DNA of 64,000 nucleotides from Saccharophagus sp. K07 (GCF_014336955.1 NZ_QRAI01000002.1:558001-622000); one strand, 5' to 3'. Counted from the first letter of the stretch, positions 37,598 through 45,856 are shown. Numbers and translations are program-made. The notes: a model not told the origin generated them from the letters alone.

Positions 37598-38422
37598 ATG
37601 TTGACTCTGGATTTTACTGGTTCAACGGTGCTGGTGGTTGGTGGCACCAGCGGTATCAATCGCGGCATCGCGGAAGCTTTTGCCAAACACGGCGCCAAGG
37701 TCGCAGTGGCGAGTCGCAATCCGCAAAAAGTGGCGGATACAGTGGCAGCCTTGCAGGAATTGGGCGCGCAAGCCACAGGATTCAGCGCCGATGTGCGTGA
37801 CTACGATTCTGTGGTCGCGGGAGTAAATCAGGTAGTCGCAGCGTTTGGTCCTATCGATATTTTGATTTCCGGTGCCGCCGGCAACTTCCCCGCCATGGCG
37901 GACAAAATGTCGCCCAACGGCTTTAAATCGGTGGTGGAAATCGATTTGTTGGGCACTTACCACGTGGTGCGCGCGGTTTATCCGCATCTGCGCCGCCCGG
38001 GGGCGAGCATTATCAATATCTCCGCACCCCAGGCGGTGGTCGGCATGGTCGGGCAAGCGCATGTGTGTGCGGCCAAGGCCGGTGTCGATATGATCACGCG
38101 CACTCTGGCGTTGGAGTGGGGGGTAGAGGGTATTCGCGTAAACAGCATTATTCCCGGACCAATTGATGGCACCGAAGGTATGCGCCGCCTGGCGCCGACG
38201 CCGGAAATTCACGACGCCTGTCGCAAATCCGTGCCGCTCAAACGTATGGGCGTGCCGGAGGATATTGCCAACGCCTGCCTGTTTTTAAGCTCGCCCTTGG
38301 CTTCTTATATTCACGGCGTGATTCTGCCCGTCGACGGTGGTTGGGTATTGGGCGGATACGCGGCTGTGGCCTCCGCTATGGAACCGCTTCTGCGGGCGAT
38401 GCCAGCAAGGGATAAAAATTAA
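37598..38422 (+). CDS. SDR oxidoreductase, peroxisomal-type 2,4-dienoyl-CoA reductase-like
   Basis: A short-chain dehydrogenase of 274 residues with the Rossmann motif GGTSGINRG (near 16) and NAG-type loop SGAAGNF (near 92). The active-site region reads GQAHVCAAKAGVDMITRTLALEWG, with the Lys at 160 but Val where the usual catalytic Tyr stands (position 156). Together with NSIIPGPIDGTEGMRRL this resembles the peroxisomal DECR2/Sps19 type of 2,4-dienoyl-CoA reductase, which lacks that Tyr. It would reduce 2,4-dienoyl-CoA with NADPH. The 16-bp gap after the enoyl-CoA hydratase supports a joint role in unsaturated fatty acid oxidation. A FabG-like ketoreductase role is unlikely without Tyr. Confidence 0.85.
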   Translation: MLTLDFTGSTVLVVGGTSGINRGIAEAFAKHGAKVAVASRNPQKVADTVAALQELGAQATGFSADVRDYDSVVAGVNQVVAAFGPIDILISGAAGNFPAMADKMSPNGFKSVVEIDLLGTYHVVRAVYPHLRRPGASIINISAPQAVVGMVGQAHVCAAKAGVDMITRTLALEWGVEGIRVNSIIPGPIDGTEGMRRLAPTPEIHDACRKSVPLKRMGVPEDIANACLFLSSPLASYIHGVILPVDGGWVLGGYAAVASAMEPLLRAMPARDKN

Positions 38423-38465
38423 GAGCCGACTAGGGATAAAGCATTAACGCCAAGGAATAACAACA

Positions 38466-39059
38466 ATGAAAGCAGCGCTAAACTTTGTTTTTCTCGTTTT
38501 ATTCGCCCCACTGACTTTTGCCGAAGAGGAGCGAACACGGGAGGAGTGGCGAGCACAGTTGGTGGAAGCTGCGCGGGAACAGACGCGCTACACCTTGCAT
38601 TACGACGGTTCCTATCAGCGCATCGCCTATCCTATGGGTGATGTGCCGATTGATCGTGGTGTGTGCACGGATGTGGTAATTCGCGCGTACCGCGCATTAG
38701 GCAAGGACCTGCAGCAGCTGGTGCACGAGGATATGCAAGCGCATTTTGCGCTCTACCCGAAAAACTGGGGCTTGAGCCGACCGGATCGCAATATAGATCA
38801 CCGCCGTGTGCCCAATCTGCAAACCTATTTCAAGCGCTTCGGGCAAAGTCTTCCGGTAACGGAAAATTCAGATTTGCAACCGGGTGATTTGCTTACCTGG
38901 ATGTTGCCGGGTAATTTGCCGCATATAGGCGTAGTGTCCGACCGTCGCTCAGCCGACGGTAAAAGACCGCTGATTATCCATAATATTGGAGTGGGTGTGC
39001 AGGAAGAGGATGCACTCAATGTTGCGCCTCTTACCGGACACTATCGATTTATCCCATAA
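38466..39059 (+). CDS. DUF1287 family secreted protein
   Basis: A 197-residue protein with a cleavable signal peptide (ends near PLTFA). The DUF1287 pattern is clear: YPMGDVPIDRGVCTDVVIRAYRALG with a conserved Cys, PDRNIDHRRVPNLQTYFKRFG, LQPGDLLTWMLPGNLPHIGVVSD and IIHNIGVGVQEED. Cys and His in these blocks look like an NlpC/P60-type papain fold, so a periplasmic peptidase or amidase acting on cell wall is possible but not shown. It starts 43 bp after the SDR gene with a weak AAGGA site; it may be a separate unit at the end of that operon. Confidence 0.85.
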   Translation: MKAALNFVFLVLFAPLTFAEEERTREEWRAQLVEAAREQTRYTLHYDGSYQRIAYPMGDVPIDRGVCTDVVIRAYRALGKDLQQLVHEDMQAHFALYPKNWGLSRPDRNIDHRRVPNLQTYFKRFGQSLPVTENSDLQPGDLLTWMLPGNLPHIGVVSDRRSADGKRPLIIHNIGVGVQEEDALNVAPLTGHYRFIP

Positions 39060-39066
39060 AAACGTC

Positions 39067-39075
39067 TGCTAGAAT
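39067..39075 (+). promoter_or_regulatory. Candidate extended -10 element of purU
   Basis: TGC-TAGAAT followed by GCCGGCG forms an extended -10 sequence 31 bp before the ATG at 39107. The -35 region is poor, as often with extended -10 promoters. Confidence 0.4.
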
Positions 39076-39106
39076 GCCGGCGTTTTTCCTTATTTGTGTG
39101 AGATTT

Positions 39107-39994
39107 ATGGCTTCCATTTCTTCCAATGACGACACTATGGCCGAACAGTTGATTCTGAAATTCAGTTGTCAGGATCAGCCAGGCATAGTGGCATCTGTGG
39201 CGAGTTTGTTTTCCCTGCAGGGATTTAATATTCGCGAATCATCCCAGTTCGAGGATATTCACACGCGGCAGTTTTTTATGCGCACTGTGTTGGAGTCTGT
39301 CGAAGGCCCGAAAAAAATGGCTGATATCAAATCGGCATTTTCCGCTGTCGCCAAACGTTACGGCATGAATTGGGAAATTTACGATGGCGCCTACAAGCCG
39401 CGCATGGTGATTGCGGTATCGCAATGGGGACATTGTTTGAATGCGCTGCTCAACAGTTGGAAGCAGGGATCTCTGCCGGTGGAAATTACCGGGGTGATTT
39501 CCAACCACCGCGATATGCAATCTTTAGTTGAGTGGTACGGGCTTCCTTACCATTACGCGCCAGTGACCAAAGACAATAAGGCGGAACAGGAAAAACAAAT
39601 TCTGCAATTGATCGAAGACACCAAAGCGGATTTTCTGGTGCTCGCGCGCTATATGCAGATTCTGTCCGACGACTTGTGCAAGCACGTGGCCGGTCGGGCG
39701 ATCAATATCCACCACTCATTTTTGCCCGGTTTTAAAGGCGCTAAACCCTATCATCAAGCCTACGATCGCGGCGTGAAATTGATTGGTGCAACTGCGCATT
39801 ACGTCACCGCGGAATTGGATGAAGGTCCGATCATCGAACAAGCGGTGGAGCGCGTATCACACTCGCAGACACCAGAACAATTGGTGGAACTCGGCCGCGA
39901 TATTGAAGCAGTGGTGTTGCAACGGGCGGTGCGCTGGCATGCTGAGCACCGGGTATTGTTGAACGGCAGTAAGACTGTGGTGTTTTCGCCTTAA
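39107..39994 (+). CDS. purU: Formyltetrahydrofolate deformylase
   Basis: PurU hydrolyses 10-formyl-THF to formate and THF, balancing one-carbon and purine pools. An N-terminal ACT domain (LILKFSCQDQPGIVASVASLF) is followed by the formyltransferase-fold catalytic domain with NHRDMQSLVEWYGLPYHYAP, LARYMQILSDDL, INIHHSFLPGFKGAKPYHQAYDRGVKLIGATAHYV and the catalytic Asp in DEGPIIEQ. ATG 39107 gives 295 residues and ATG 39137 gives 285; neither has a good ribosome site, and the shorter one matches the family length (280) better. The candidate promoter just upstream excludes longer forms. Confidence 0.93.
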   Translation: MASISSNDDTMAEQLILKFSCQDQPGIVASVASLFSLQGFNIRESSQFEDIHTRQFFMRTVLESVEGPKKMADIKSAFSAVAKRYGMNWEIYDGAYKPRMVIAVSQWGHCLNALLNSWKQGSLPVEITGVISNHRDMQSLVEWYGLPYHYAPVTKDNKAEQEKQILQLIEDTKADFLVLARYMQILSDDLCKHVAGRAINIHHSFLPGFKGAKPYHQAYDRGVKLIGATAHYVTAELDEGPIIEQAVERVSHSQTPEQLVELGRDIEAVVLQRAVRWHAEHRVLLNGSKTVVFSP

Positions 39995-40004
39995 GCGGGA
40001 ATCA

Positions 40005-40042
40005 AAAAATCAGCCGGGCGCAAAATAGCTCGGCTGATTTTT
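40005..40042. terminator. Bidirectional terminator between purU and the DUF2063 gene
   Basis: AAAAATCAGCCG pairs with CGGCTGATTTTT (12 bp) around a 14-base loop, between convergent stops at 39994 and 40045. Confidence 0.8.
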
Positions 40043-40044
40043 GT

Positions 40045-40812
40045 TTAGTACAGGCTGATAATCAAATCGTTCTTAATCAAAAACTGAATGGCAGCCACGG
40101 CGTTAAAACCGGGATCTGTCATGCGTGCATCCATTAATGCACTGTTGAGTGTCTCACCTGCGTCAATTGCATCGAGAACTTTAATCAAACCCACGTCCAC
40201 TCTGTGCACTTCCACCTGTAATTTTGGCCGAATAATCACCACCTCTTGCGGCGATTCAACTGACAGTGGTTTTGCCGAAAATTGCGAGCTATGAGAGCGC
40301 CAAATATCGTAAATGGCGTAGGGAGAGGACATCCAAAAACACGCCGGATGCAATTGGATTCGCCGCGCGGCTAATTGCTCGGGGCTCAAATCGGTAAAAA
40401 TCCGTGTGTTCATCGCCGTAGCATCAATCGCTTGCTTGGCTTTGAAACAACCGTAATCCAGTGTTGCTACATCGGGAAGATGTGGCAGCTTTTCTTCCGT
40501 GGGATAAAGCTCAAGGAAGGGCGCAAAGGGTTCGCCTATCAAGATAGGGTCAACATTTTGCGGTTGGCTTTGCAGAAAAAACGCCCGCGCAGCTTTGTTG
40601 AATTCCTCGTCCCCCATAACACCGACAGTGGTCGGATATACCGAGCGCAGAATATCAGTCAGCCCGCGCAAAGCGCGCTCACGATAAGCGGCAAATTGTT
40701 TGAGTGTGCGCGGAGAATTCGTCAGATGCGGAATTTCTGCAACCAGAGCGGGATCGAGTTCGGTACTGAACAAGGCTTTGGTAAAAGCCTCCTGAAAATT
40801 GGCAAGGCTCAT
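40045..40812 (-). CDS. DUF2063 protein, MNIO partner (HvfC-like)
   Basis: A 255-residue protein whose N-terminal half matches DUF2063: LANFQEAFTKALFS, LKQFAAYRERALRGLTDILRSVYPTTVGVMGDEEFNKAARAFF and a YPTEEKLPHLPDVATLDYG block. In known systems this protein partners a DUF692 (MNIO) enzyme and helps bind the precursor peptide that is modified at Cys. The C-terminal part has a winged-helix-like PqqD-type look (QEVVIIRPKLQVEVHRVDVGLIKVLDAIDAGETL). Its ATG overlaps the stop of the upstream DUF692 gene by four bases, so the two are translated together. No precursor or DoxX gene follows. Confidence 0.82.
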   Translation of the reverse strand: MSLANFQEAFTKALFSTELDPALVAEIPHLTNSPRTLKQFAAYRERALRGLTDILRSVYPTTVGVMGDEEFNKAARAFFLQSQPQNVDPILIGEPFAPFLELYPTEEKLPHLPDVATLDYGCFKAKQAIDATAMNTRIFTDLSPEQLAARRIQLHPACFWMSSPYAIYDIWRSHSSQFSAKPLSVESPQEVVIIRPKLQVEVHRVDVGLIKVLDAIDAGETLNSALMDARMTDPGFNAVAAIQFLIKNDLIISLY

Positions 40813-41672
40813 AAAGTGACTTCCTTCACTTTCGGTTTGCGCTCGACCTCGGCAATGATTTGATCTGCCTTTTTCGCCTGCTCAACCAGCACGCTGAGTT
40901 CCGGCACATTTTCGTCCCATTCAATCAGGGTCGCGACTGGCGCGGGCAATTGCGTCAGCGCTTCGCGATACAGCTGCCAAACCGGTTTGCATATAGTGGT
41001 GCTTTGATCGTCCACCAGCAGAACGTAGTCGTCATCCAGTGGCATCAGGGAGTGGCCGGATAAGTGAATCTCTTTTACCGCCGCCAATGGGTATTGCTGC
41101 AGCTCTCTGAAAGGGTCTTTGCCCAAGTTCAGACAGGACAAATACAGGTTGGTGATATCCAGCAACAGCCCGCAGCCGCTGGCGCGCACCAGTTCGGATA
41201 AAAACACACCTTCACTGAATTCGTCGTCGAGGCTCAACAAGCGCGCCGGGTTCTCTACCAGAATGCGCCGGCCCAGGGTGTTCTGCACAGTGCGCACGTT
41301 GAAACTCACCTGGTCGAGACTTTCCAAGGTGTAGGGCAGGGGGAACATGCTGTGGAAGTAACCGCGCTGCCAGCGGCTCCAGGCCAGATGGTCGGAGAAC
41401 TGGGCAGGTCTATAGCGCTCTACCAAGGCCGCTATATCTTGCAGATGTTTGCTGTTGACGCTCTCGGCAGACCCGAGTGAAAGGCTGCGGGAATTCATGG
41501 CGAGAGGGTAAATGGCGGCAATCCGTTCCAAATAGTGATGCGAGGCACCGCCTAATCCCAGGTAGTCTTCAGGATGAATTTCCAACCAACCCACATCCGG
41601 CTGTGAGTTGAGGATCTCCTGATAGTGTTGTGGCCGCAGGCTGATGCCCGCTCGCTTAGGTAATTTTTCCAT
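40809..41672 (-). CDS. DUF692 / MNIO-type iron enzyme, divergent
   Basis: A 287-residue TIM-barrel protein of the multinuclear non-heme iron oxidase (DUF692, UPF0276) family. Family blocks are visible: RAGISLRPQHYQEIL, GWLEIHPEDYLG, QFSDHLAWSRW, RRILVENPARLL, GLLLDITNLYLS, KEIHLSGH and TLIEWDENVPEL. Where the family normally has a His-Gly-x-Gly-Leu-Ser segment with a likely metal ligand, this protein reads NSRSLS (Asn60 at the His position). Known members oxidise Cys residues of small peptides with a DUF2063 partner. The partner gene overlaps downstream, but no Cys-rich precursor lies next to the pair. ATG 41672 is chosen from the homology; GAGG is 17 bases upstream. Whether it is active in the usual way is open. 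Confidence 0.85.
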   Translation of the reverse strand: MEKLPKRAGISLRPQHYQEILNSQPDVGWLEIHPEDYLGLGGASHHYLERIAAIYPLAMNSRSLSLGSAESVNSKHLQDIAALVERYRPAQFSDHLAWSRWQRGYFHSMFPLPYTLESLDQVSFNVRTVQNTLGRRILVENPARLLSLDDEFSEGVFLSELVRASGCGLLLDITNLYLSCLNLGKDPFRELQQYPLAAVKEIHLSGHSLMPLDDDYVLLVDDQSTTICKPVWQLYREALTQLPAPVATLIEWDENVPELSVLVEQAKKADQIIAEVERKPKVKEVTL

Positions 41673-41776
41673 GATTAGCGGCGATGAGGACCTCTTAGAA
41701 TGGGCTCGATTATAGATCGAATCAAAGCCGCCCATTCAAGAGTTTATGGCACAACTGGTCACAAATTCGGCTCGAA

Positions 41777-41806
41777 TGGGTGCGTTGCGGAATAACAACG
41801 CACCCA
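41777..41806 (-). terminator. Hairpin terminator downstream of pgi
   Basis: TGGGTGCGTTG and CAACGCACCCA form a perfect 11-bp stem with an 8-base loop immediately after the pgi stop on the minus strand. The following T-run is weak. Confidence 0.6.
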
Positions 41807-41812
41807 AATGTG

Positions 41813-43456
41813 CTACAGATCCGTATTGGCGGAGCAGAATTTGCGAATGAGATGCTGAGTGGAGGAGTCCCAATCGCCAGGGATATCAGTGGTTTCTATG
41901 GCGATATTTACGTGGGTACCCAAAAGTTTGCCCAGCTCAACGCCCCATTGGTCGAACGAGTTGATATCCAACAGAACACCCAAGGTATAAACCTTGTGTT
42001 CGTAAGCGGCGATCAGTGCGCCGAGGGTTTCTGGAGTCAACTGCTCCAGCAGCAGGGTGTTGCTCGGACGGTTGCCCGGATGAACCTTGTGCGGCGCCAG
42101 GAAAGCGATCTCTTCATCACTAAAGCCTTGGGCTTTCAGTTCTGTTTTGGCCATTTCCAGGCTGCGACCAGTCAAAAGCGCCTGACTTTGCGCAACGCAG
42201 TTGGCAAACAACAGGCGGTGCTGATGCTTCAGATTGTCGTGGCCTTTGAGGGTGGCAATAAAGTCGATGGGCACCAGACTGGTTCCCTGGTGGAGCAACT
42301 GGTGGAAGGAGTGCTGACCGTTGGTGCCCTCGGTACCCCACACAATGGCGCCAGTGGGATAGTCCACGGGTTTGCCATCGCGGGTTACGCTCTTGCCGTT
42401 GCTCTCCATCTCCAGCTGTTGCAGGTAAGACGGCAGCAGGGCGAGATGGTGTGCATAAGGCAGTATGGCCTGGGTGGTGGAACCCATAAATTCGCCGTAC
42501 CAGAACATCAACAAGCCAAGAATCACCGGCAGGTTCTTCTCCAAGGGCGCTTCGGCGAAGTGTTTATCCATGGCTTCTGCGCCAGCGCGCAGACGGTTGA
42601 AGTTATCCATACCCACAGCAAAGGCGATGGACATGCCGATTGCGGACCACAGAGAGTAACGCCCGCCGACCCAGTCCCAAATTGGGTAGACATTCTCTTC
42701 GGCGATACCGAATTCCACTGCTTTATCAACGCGCGAAGATATGGCTACGAAGTGTTTGGCCAGATCCTGCTGGGCGCAGCCAGCTTCGAGCATCCAGGCG
42801 CGCGCACTCAGAGCGTTTTCGCGGGTTTCCTGGGTGGAGAAAGATTTAGAGGCAACCAGGAACAGGGTAGAGGCCGGGTTGAGCTTGGCCAGCAGATCAC
42901 TTAGCTCAGCACCATCAATATTGGCGACAAAGTGAACATTTACTTTGTTGAGGTGATAGGGAGTCAAAGCTTTGGCCACCATGCGTGGACCGAGGTCGGA
43001 ACCGCCGATGCCGATATTGACTACGTCAGTGATTTTTTCGCCGGTATAGCCTTTCCAGGATCCGCTGTGCACAGCCTCGATCAGGCCGGACATTTTGGCC
43101 AGCGTTTCCGCGACGGCTTTTTGTTCCGGGGTGGTGGGGGCGCCAGTGTGGCGCAGCGCGGTGTGCAGGGCTGGGCGGTCTTCGGTGCCGTTGACGTGCT
43201 CACCTTTCAACAGGCGTTTGATGGCGCCGCTCAGATCCGCCTGACGGGCAACTTCCAGCAGAAGTTGCAGGGTTTCGGTCGTAATGTGGTTCTTCGAGTA
43301 ATCCAGTTCAATGCCGGCAGCGCTGACACTGAAGCGGGCACAGCGATTAGTATCGTCAGCGAAAAGCTGGGCCAAGGTCTGGGATTTCCAGATCTCTCGA
43401 TGCTGTTCCAGTTGTGGCCAGACGGTATATCGATCAGAAAGTTTGCTGTAGGACAT
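41813..43456 (-). CDS. pgi: Glucose-6-phosphate isomerase
   Basis: Pgi interconverts glucose-6-phosphate and fructose-6-phosphate in glycolysis and gluconeogenesis. The 547-residue length equals the usual gammaproteobacterial form. Signature regions are VNIGIGGSDLGPRMVAKAL near 150, FLVASKSFSTQETRENA near 205, the catalytic Glu in GSTTQAILPYAHHLALLPSYLQQLEMESNGKS, GTEGTNGQHSFHQLLHQG near 385, and the C-terminal INSFDQWGVELGK. CGGAG precedes the ATG. It lies downstream of the polyprenyl synthase gene on the same strand (47-bp gap), possibly in one transcript. Confidence 0.98.
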   Translation of the reverse strand: MSYSKLSDRYTVWPQLEQHREIWKSQTLAQLFADDTNRCARFSVSAAGIELDYSKNHITTETLQLLLEVARQADLSGAIKRLLKGEHVNGTEDRPALHTALRHTGAPTTPEQKAVAETLAKMSGLIEAVHSGSWKGYTGEKITDVVNIGIGGSDLGPRMVAKALTPYHLNKVNVHFVANIDGAELSDLLAKLNPASTLFLVASKSFSTQETRENALSARAWMLEAGCAQQDLAKHFVAISSRVDKAVEFGIAEENVYPIWDWVGGRYSLWSAIGMSIAFAVGMDNFNRLRAGAEAMDKHFAEAPLEKNLPVILGLLMFWYGEFMGSTTQAILPYAHHLALLPSYLQQLEMESNGKSVTRDGKPVDYPTGAIVWGTEGTNGQHSFHQLLHQGTSLVPIDFIATLKGHDNLKHQHRLLFANCVAQSQALLTGRSLEMAKTELKAQGFSDEEIAFLAPHKVHPGNRPSNTLLLEQLTPETLGALIAAYEHKVYTLGVLLDINSFDQWGVELGKLLGTHVNIAIETTDIPGDWDSSTQHLIRKFCSANTDL

Positions 43457-43503
43457 GAAATACTCCGGGATGAGGGGTCGGTCAGCATTGCCCCATCGTT
43501 TGT

Positions 43504-44466
43504 TTAGTAGGCACGCGTTACGGAGAAACGCGCGAGGTCGGCCATGGCCTGACGGTATTTATTGTCAGGCATGACCCGCAAAGCTTCAGCCGCAGCTGCG
43601 GCATGTTCCTGCGCCTTGCGGCGAGTGTACTCCAGGCTGCCACATTCCTTTACCAGCGCCAGTACGTCACGCAAATGCTCCACACCTCCATGAGTGATCG
43701 CCTCCTGAATCAAAGCTCGTTCGGCGCCTTGCGTATGCGCTAGTGCGTGAATCAGTGGCAAGGTCGGCTTACCTTCTGCAAGGTCGTCGCCGATGTTCTT
43801 GCCCATGGTTTCCTGATCGCCTTCGTAGTCGAGCAGATCGTCGACCAATTGAAAGGCGAGCCCGAGATGGTGGCCAAATTGCCAGGCGGCATCGCGCTGC
43901 TGCTGAGGAGCGTCCGCCAGAACGGCGGCGGTGCTGCAGGCGGCTTCAAACAGCGCGGCGGTCTTTTTATGGATGACGGCAAAGTAATCCGCTTCGGTAA
44001 CCTGCGGATTTTTCGCGTTGATCAATTGCTGGACTTCGCCTTCGGAGATGACGTTGGTGGTATCCGACAGAATGGCCATGATCTCCATGCTGCCCAGGCG
44101 CACCAGCATCTGAAACGCGCGCGAATAGAGAAAGTCGCCGACAAGAACGCTGGGCGCATTGCCAAACTGGGCGTTGGCGGTCGGTTTGCCGCGGCGCAGA
44201 TTCGACATATCCACCACGTCGTCGTGTAGCAGCGTAGCGGTATGGATGAATTCAATGATGGTGGCCAGCTCGATATGGCGGCGCTGTGGGTACTCCAGAC
44301 AATTAGCGGTCAGCAGCACCAAAATGGGTCGCAGCCGCTTGCCGCCGCTGTCGACTATGTAATGCCCAATGTTTTCCACCAGGCCAACGTCGGAATGCAA
44401 TTGTTCAATGATCAAATCGTTGACCGCAGATAAGTCGTCAGCGATAGCTTGTTGAAAAGGCAGCAT
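43504..44466 (-). CDS. ispB: Octaprenyl/polyprenyl diphosphate synthase
   Basis: A trans-prenyltransferase of 320 residues that makes the ubiquinone side chain. The first Asp-rich motif is LLHDDVVDMSNLRRGKPT and the second LAFQLVDDLLDYEGD; GGKRLRPILVLL is the substrate-binding block near 50. The ATG at 44466 is chosen because homology begins there; the frame is open for 32 codons upstream. In many relatives ispB lies divergent from rplU-rpmA, but no ribosomal protein genes are present here, so the neighbourhood is rearranged. IspB is the best fit; other long-chain prenyl synthases cannot be excluded from sequence alone. Confidence 0.92.
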   Translation of the reverse strand: MLPFQQAIADDLSAVNDLIIEQLHSDVGLVENIGHYIVDSGGKRLRPILVLLTANCLEYPQRRHIELATIIEFIHTATLLHDDVVDMSNLRRGKPTANAQFGNAPSVLVGDFLYSRAFQMLVRLGSMEIMAILSDTTNVISEGEVQQLINAKNPQVTEADYFAVIHKKTAALFEAACSTAAVLADAPQQQRDAAWQFGHHLGLAFQLVDDLLDYEGDQETMGKNIGDDLAEGKPTLPLIHALAHTQGAERALIQEAITHGGVEHLRDVLALVKECGSLEYTRRKAQEHAAAAAEALRVMPDNKYRQAMADLARFSVTRAY

Positions 44467-44805
44467 CTGGAAGGATTTCTTATGGCCTGGATTTTGGGGG
44501 TGGATGCTAGGGGGGCGGTCCCTGACTGTCAAGGTTTGCGCCTGTGGCGGGCTAAGCGGCACCTAGCTTGGACGAGTGATTTTAGCTGATTTCCGGCAAA
44601 ACCTCGTTTCACTGTTGTTAAGATGCGCCGGCCGGTTTTGCAGGCGTATTCGGCTGATGAGGGAGTGCTTATAGTCGAAAATAGACTAAATCAGGAGCGG
44701 TTCGACATTAGGATAAGTTCTGGGCAGCTCAATAACTGCCACATGGCAATCAAGATTGGCCTCGCCGATAATTTAAAAATGTACCGATCGAGTGTATCAG
44801 GGAAT
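44467..44805. other. Intergenic region upstream of ispB
   Basis: This 339-bp stretch separates the divergent ispB and a small possible gene. A frame is open on the plus strand from 44623 into the small gene, but its upstream part has no ribosome site and reads like non-coding sequence. Nothing else clear is seen. Confidence 0.5.
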
Positions 44806-44982
44806 ATGAAAAAGCATTTTAAATGGCTAAGTCTCGGATTTTCTCTATTTGCTGTTTTGGCATTTATTTGTCAAACCGAAATAGAAGAGTCTTATTATGT
44901 GTGGCGCTTTGATAAAATTGCAGGCGTAGAAAAGGTGGAAAAATACTATAACTACGAGGGGCATGTCGTCTGGTCAGCTTGA
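44806..44982 (+). CDS. Possible small membrane-anchored protein
   Basis: A 58-residue frame beginning MKKHFKWLSLGFSLFAVLAFIC, a plausible signal or membrane anchor, followed by a charged, Tyr-rich tail (EESYYVWRFDKIAGVEKVEKYYNYEGHVVWSA). A rho-independent terminator follows 11 bp after the stop, which supports a real transcript. The AGGGA upstream is too close to the ATG, and longer starts at 44623, 44743 or 44779 exist in the same frame. I do not recognise it. Local AT content is higher than in neighbouring genes. Confidence 0.45.
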   Translation: MKKHFKWLSLGFSLFAVLAFICQTEIEESYYVWRFDKIAGVEKVEKYYNYEGHVVWSA

Positions 44983-44992
44983 AAAGCTTAAC

Positions 44993-45017
44993 AAAGCGCC
45001 TACAGGATAGGCGCTTT
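44993..45017 (+). terminator. Rho-independent terminator after the small gene
   Basis: AAAGCGCCTA pairs with TAGGCGCTTT (10 bp, 5-base loop) and is followed by TTTATTTG. It may also help end transcription of the convergent GH11 gene. Confidence 0.85.
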
Positions 45018-45034
45018 TTATTTGTATTTACCAA

Positions 45035-45856
45035 TCACTTACTCGCATCCCAAACCCGCCCGGAGGCAGTTCCGCTTTTTTCAACCAGAAAAACCTCAAC
45101 CGCAAATACCTGATAGGTTGGATCGTCGCTGGCGTCGAAGTTATTTAAGTCAGGGAGTTTCCAGCCATTTTGTTCCCAGGCTTTTGCGTGGTCGGCAAAA
45201 ATAATTTTGTGATCGACACCGAGCGGCATTTGTTCTTTGGGTTTGCTCCAATATTGGTAGAAAGTTGCAGTGTTGTTGATGGATGGTTTTTCTTTGCGAA
45301 CAGTGCGGTAGGTGGTGTACTCGACGCCATTGCTGACAAACGTAATTCCTTGTTCACCACCTTGTGCCGGTGTGCGCACCCAGCGTTGAATAATGTAGTA
45401 CTCAACCAAATGCGCAGGATCCTGGTGGTCCATTTCTTTGTTGTAGCCCCAACCGTAGAGCGTTACATAGCTCGCACCTGAGTCTTCATTAAGGTGGTAG
45501 CCGATTACGCGATTTTTATCGCCGTGTTCCCAACCCGGGCCGCCGACATAGTTGTAGTTGCCGCCAATCCAATTAATGGTGAAATTTCCTTGCTCGTCTA
45601 ATTTAAGCGATGCCTCACCACCGTCTTTCCAATGGGTAAAAAACACATTGCCTACATGACCTGTGGCATGGCTTTGGGTAAGCAGTGTTTCGCCGCTAAA
45701 GCGCTGGGTATACGCCTTGAATTTGGTGATCGGTGGTTTGCCGCTATTTGTTTTGCCGGTATCTGAGGTAACAGCCGCTGGCGGAGTTGAGGTGCAGCCC
45801 GCAAGTCCCATGATCATGGCGCAGGCAAGGACAGATTGTGCAAAACAGCGTTTCAT
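45035..45856 (-). CDS. GH11 endo-1,4-beta-xylanase, lipoprotein
   Basis: A glycoside hydrolase family 11 xylanase of 273 residues. The N-terminus has a lipobox LAGC (Cys21), so the enzyme should be anchored in the outer membrane rather than secreted, unusual for GH11. The jelly-roll strands are recognisable: FTHWKDGGEASLKLDEQGNFTINW, NYVGGPGW, YVTLYGWGYN, the nucleophile Glu152 in LVEYYIIQRW, and the acid/base region VFAVEVFLVEKSGTASGR (Glu254 likely). A Ser/Thr/Pro linker joins anchor and domain; no carbohydrate-binding module is present. It would cut xylan at the cell surface. It is a single gene, with the small-gene terminator on one side. Confidence 0.88.
   Translation of the reverse strand: MKRCFAQSVLACAMIMGLAGCTSTPPAAVTSDTGKTNSGKPPITKFKAYTQRFSGETLLTQSHATGHVGNVFFTHWKDGGEASLKLDEQGNFTINWIGGNYNYVGGPGWEHGDKNRVIGYHLNEDSGASYVTLYGWGYNKEMDHQDPAHLVEYYIIQRWVRTPAQGGEQGITFVSNGVEYTTYRTVRKEKPSINNTATFYQYWSKPKEQMPLGVDHKIIFADHAKAWEQNGWKLPDLNNFDASDDPTYQVFAVEVFLVEKSGTASGRVWDASK

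Noticed and set aside
41780-42904. A 374-codon plus-strand frame
   Set aside because: Antisense shadow of pgi.
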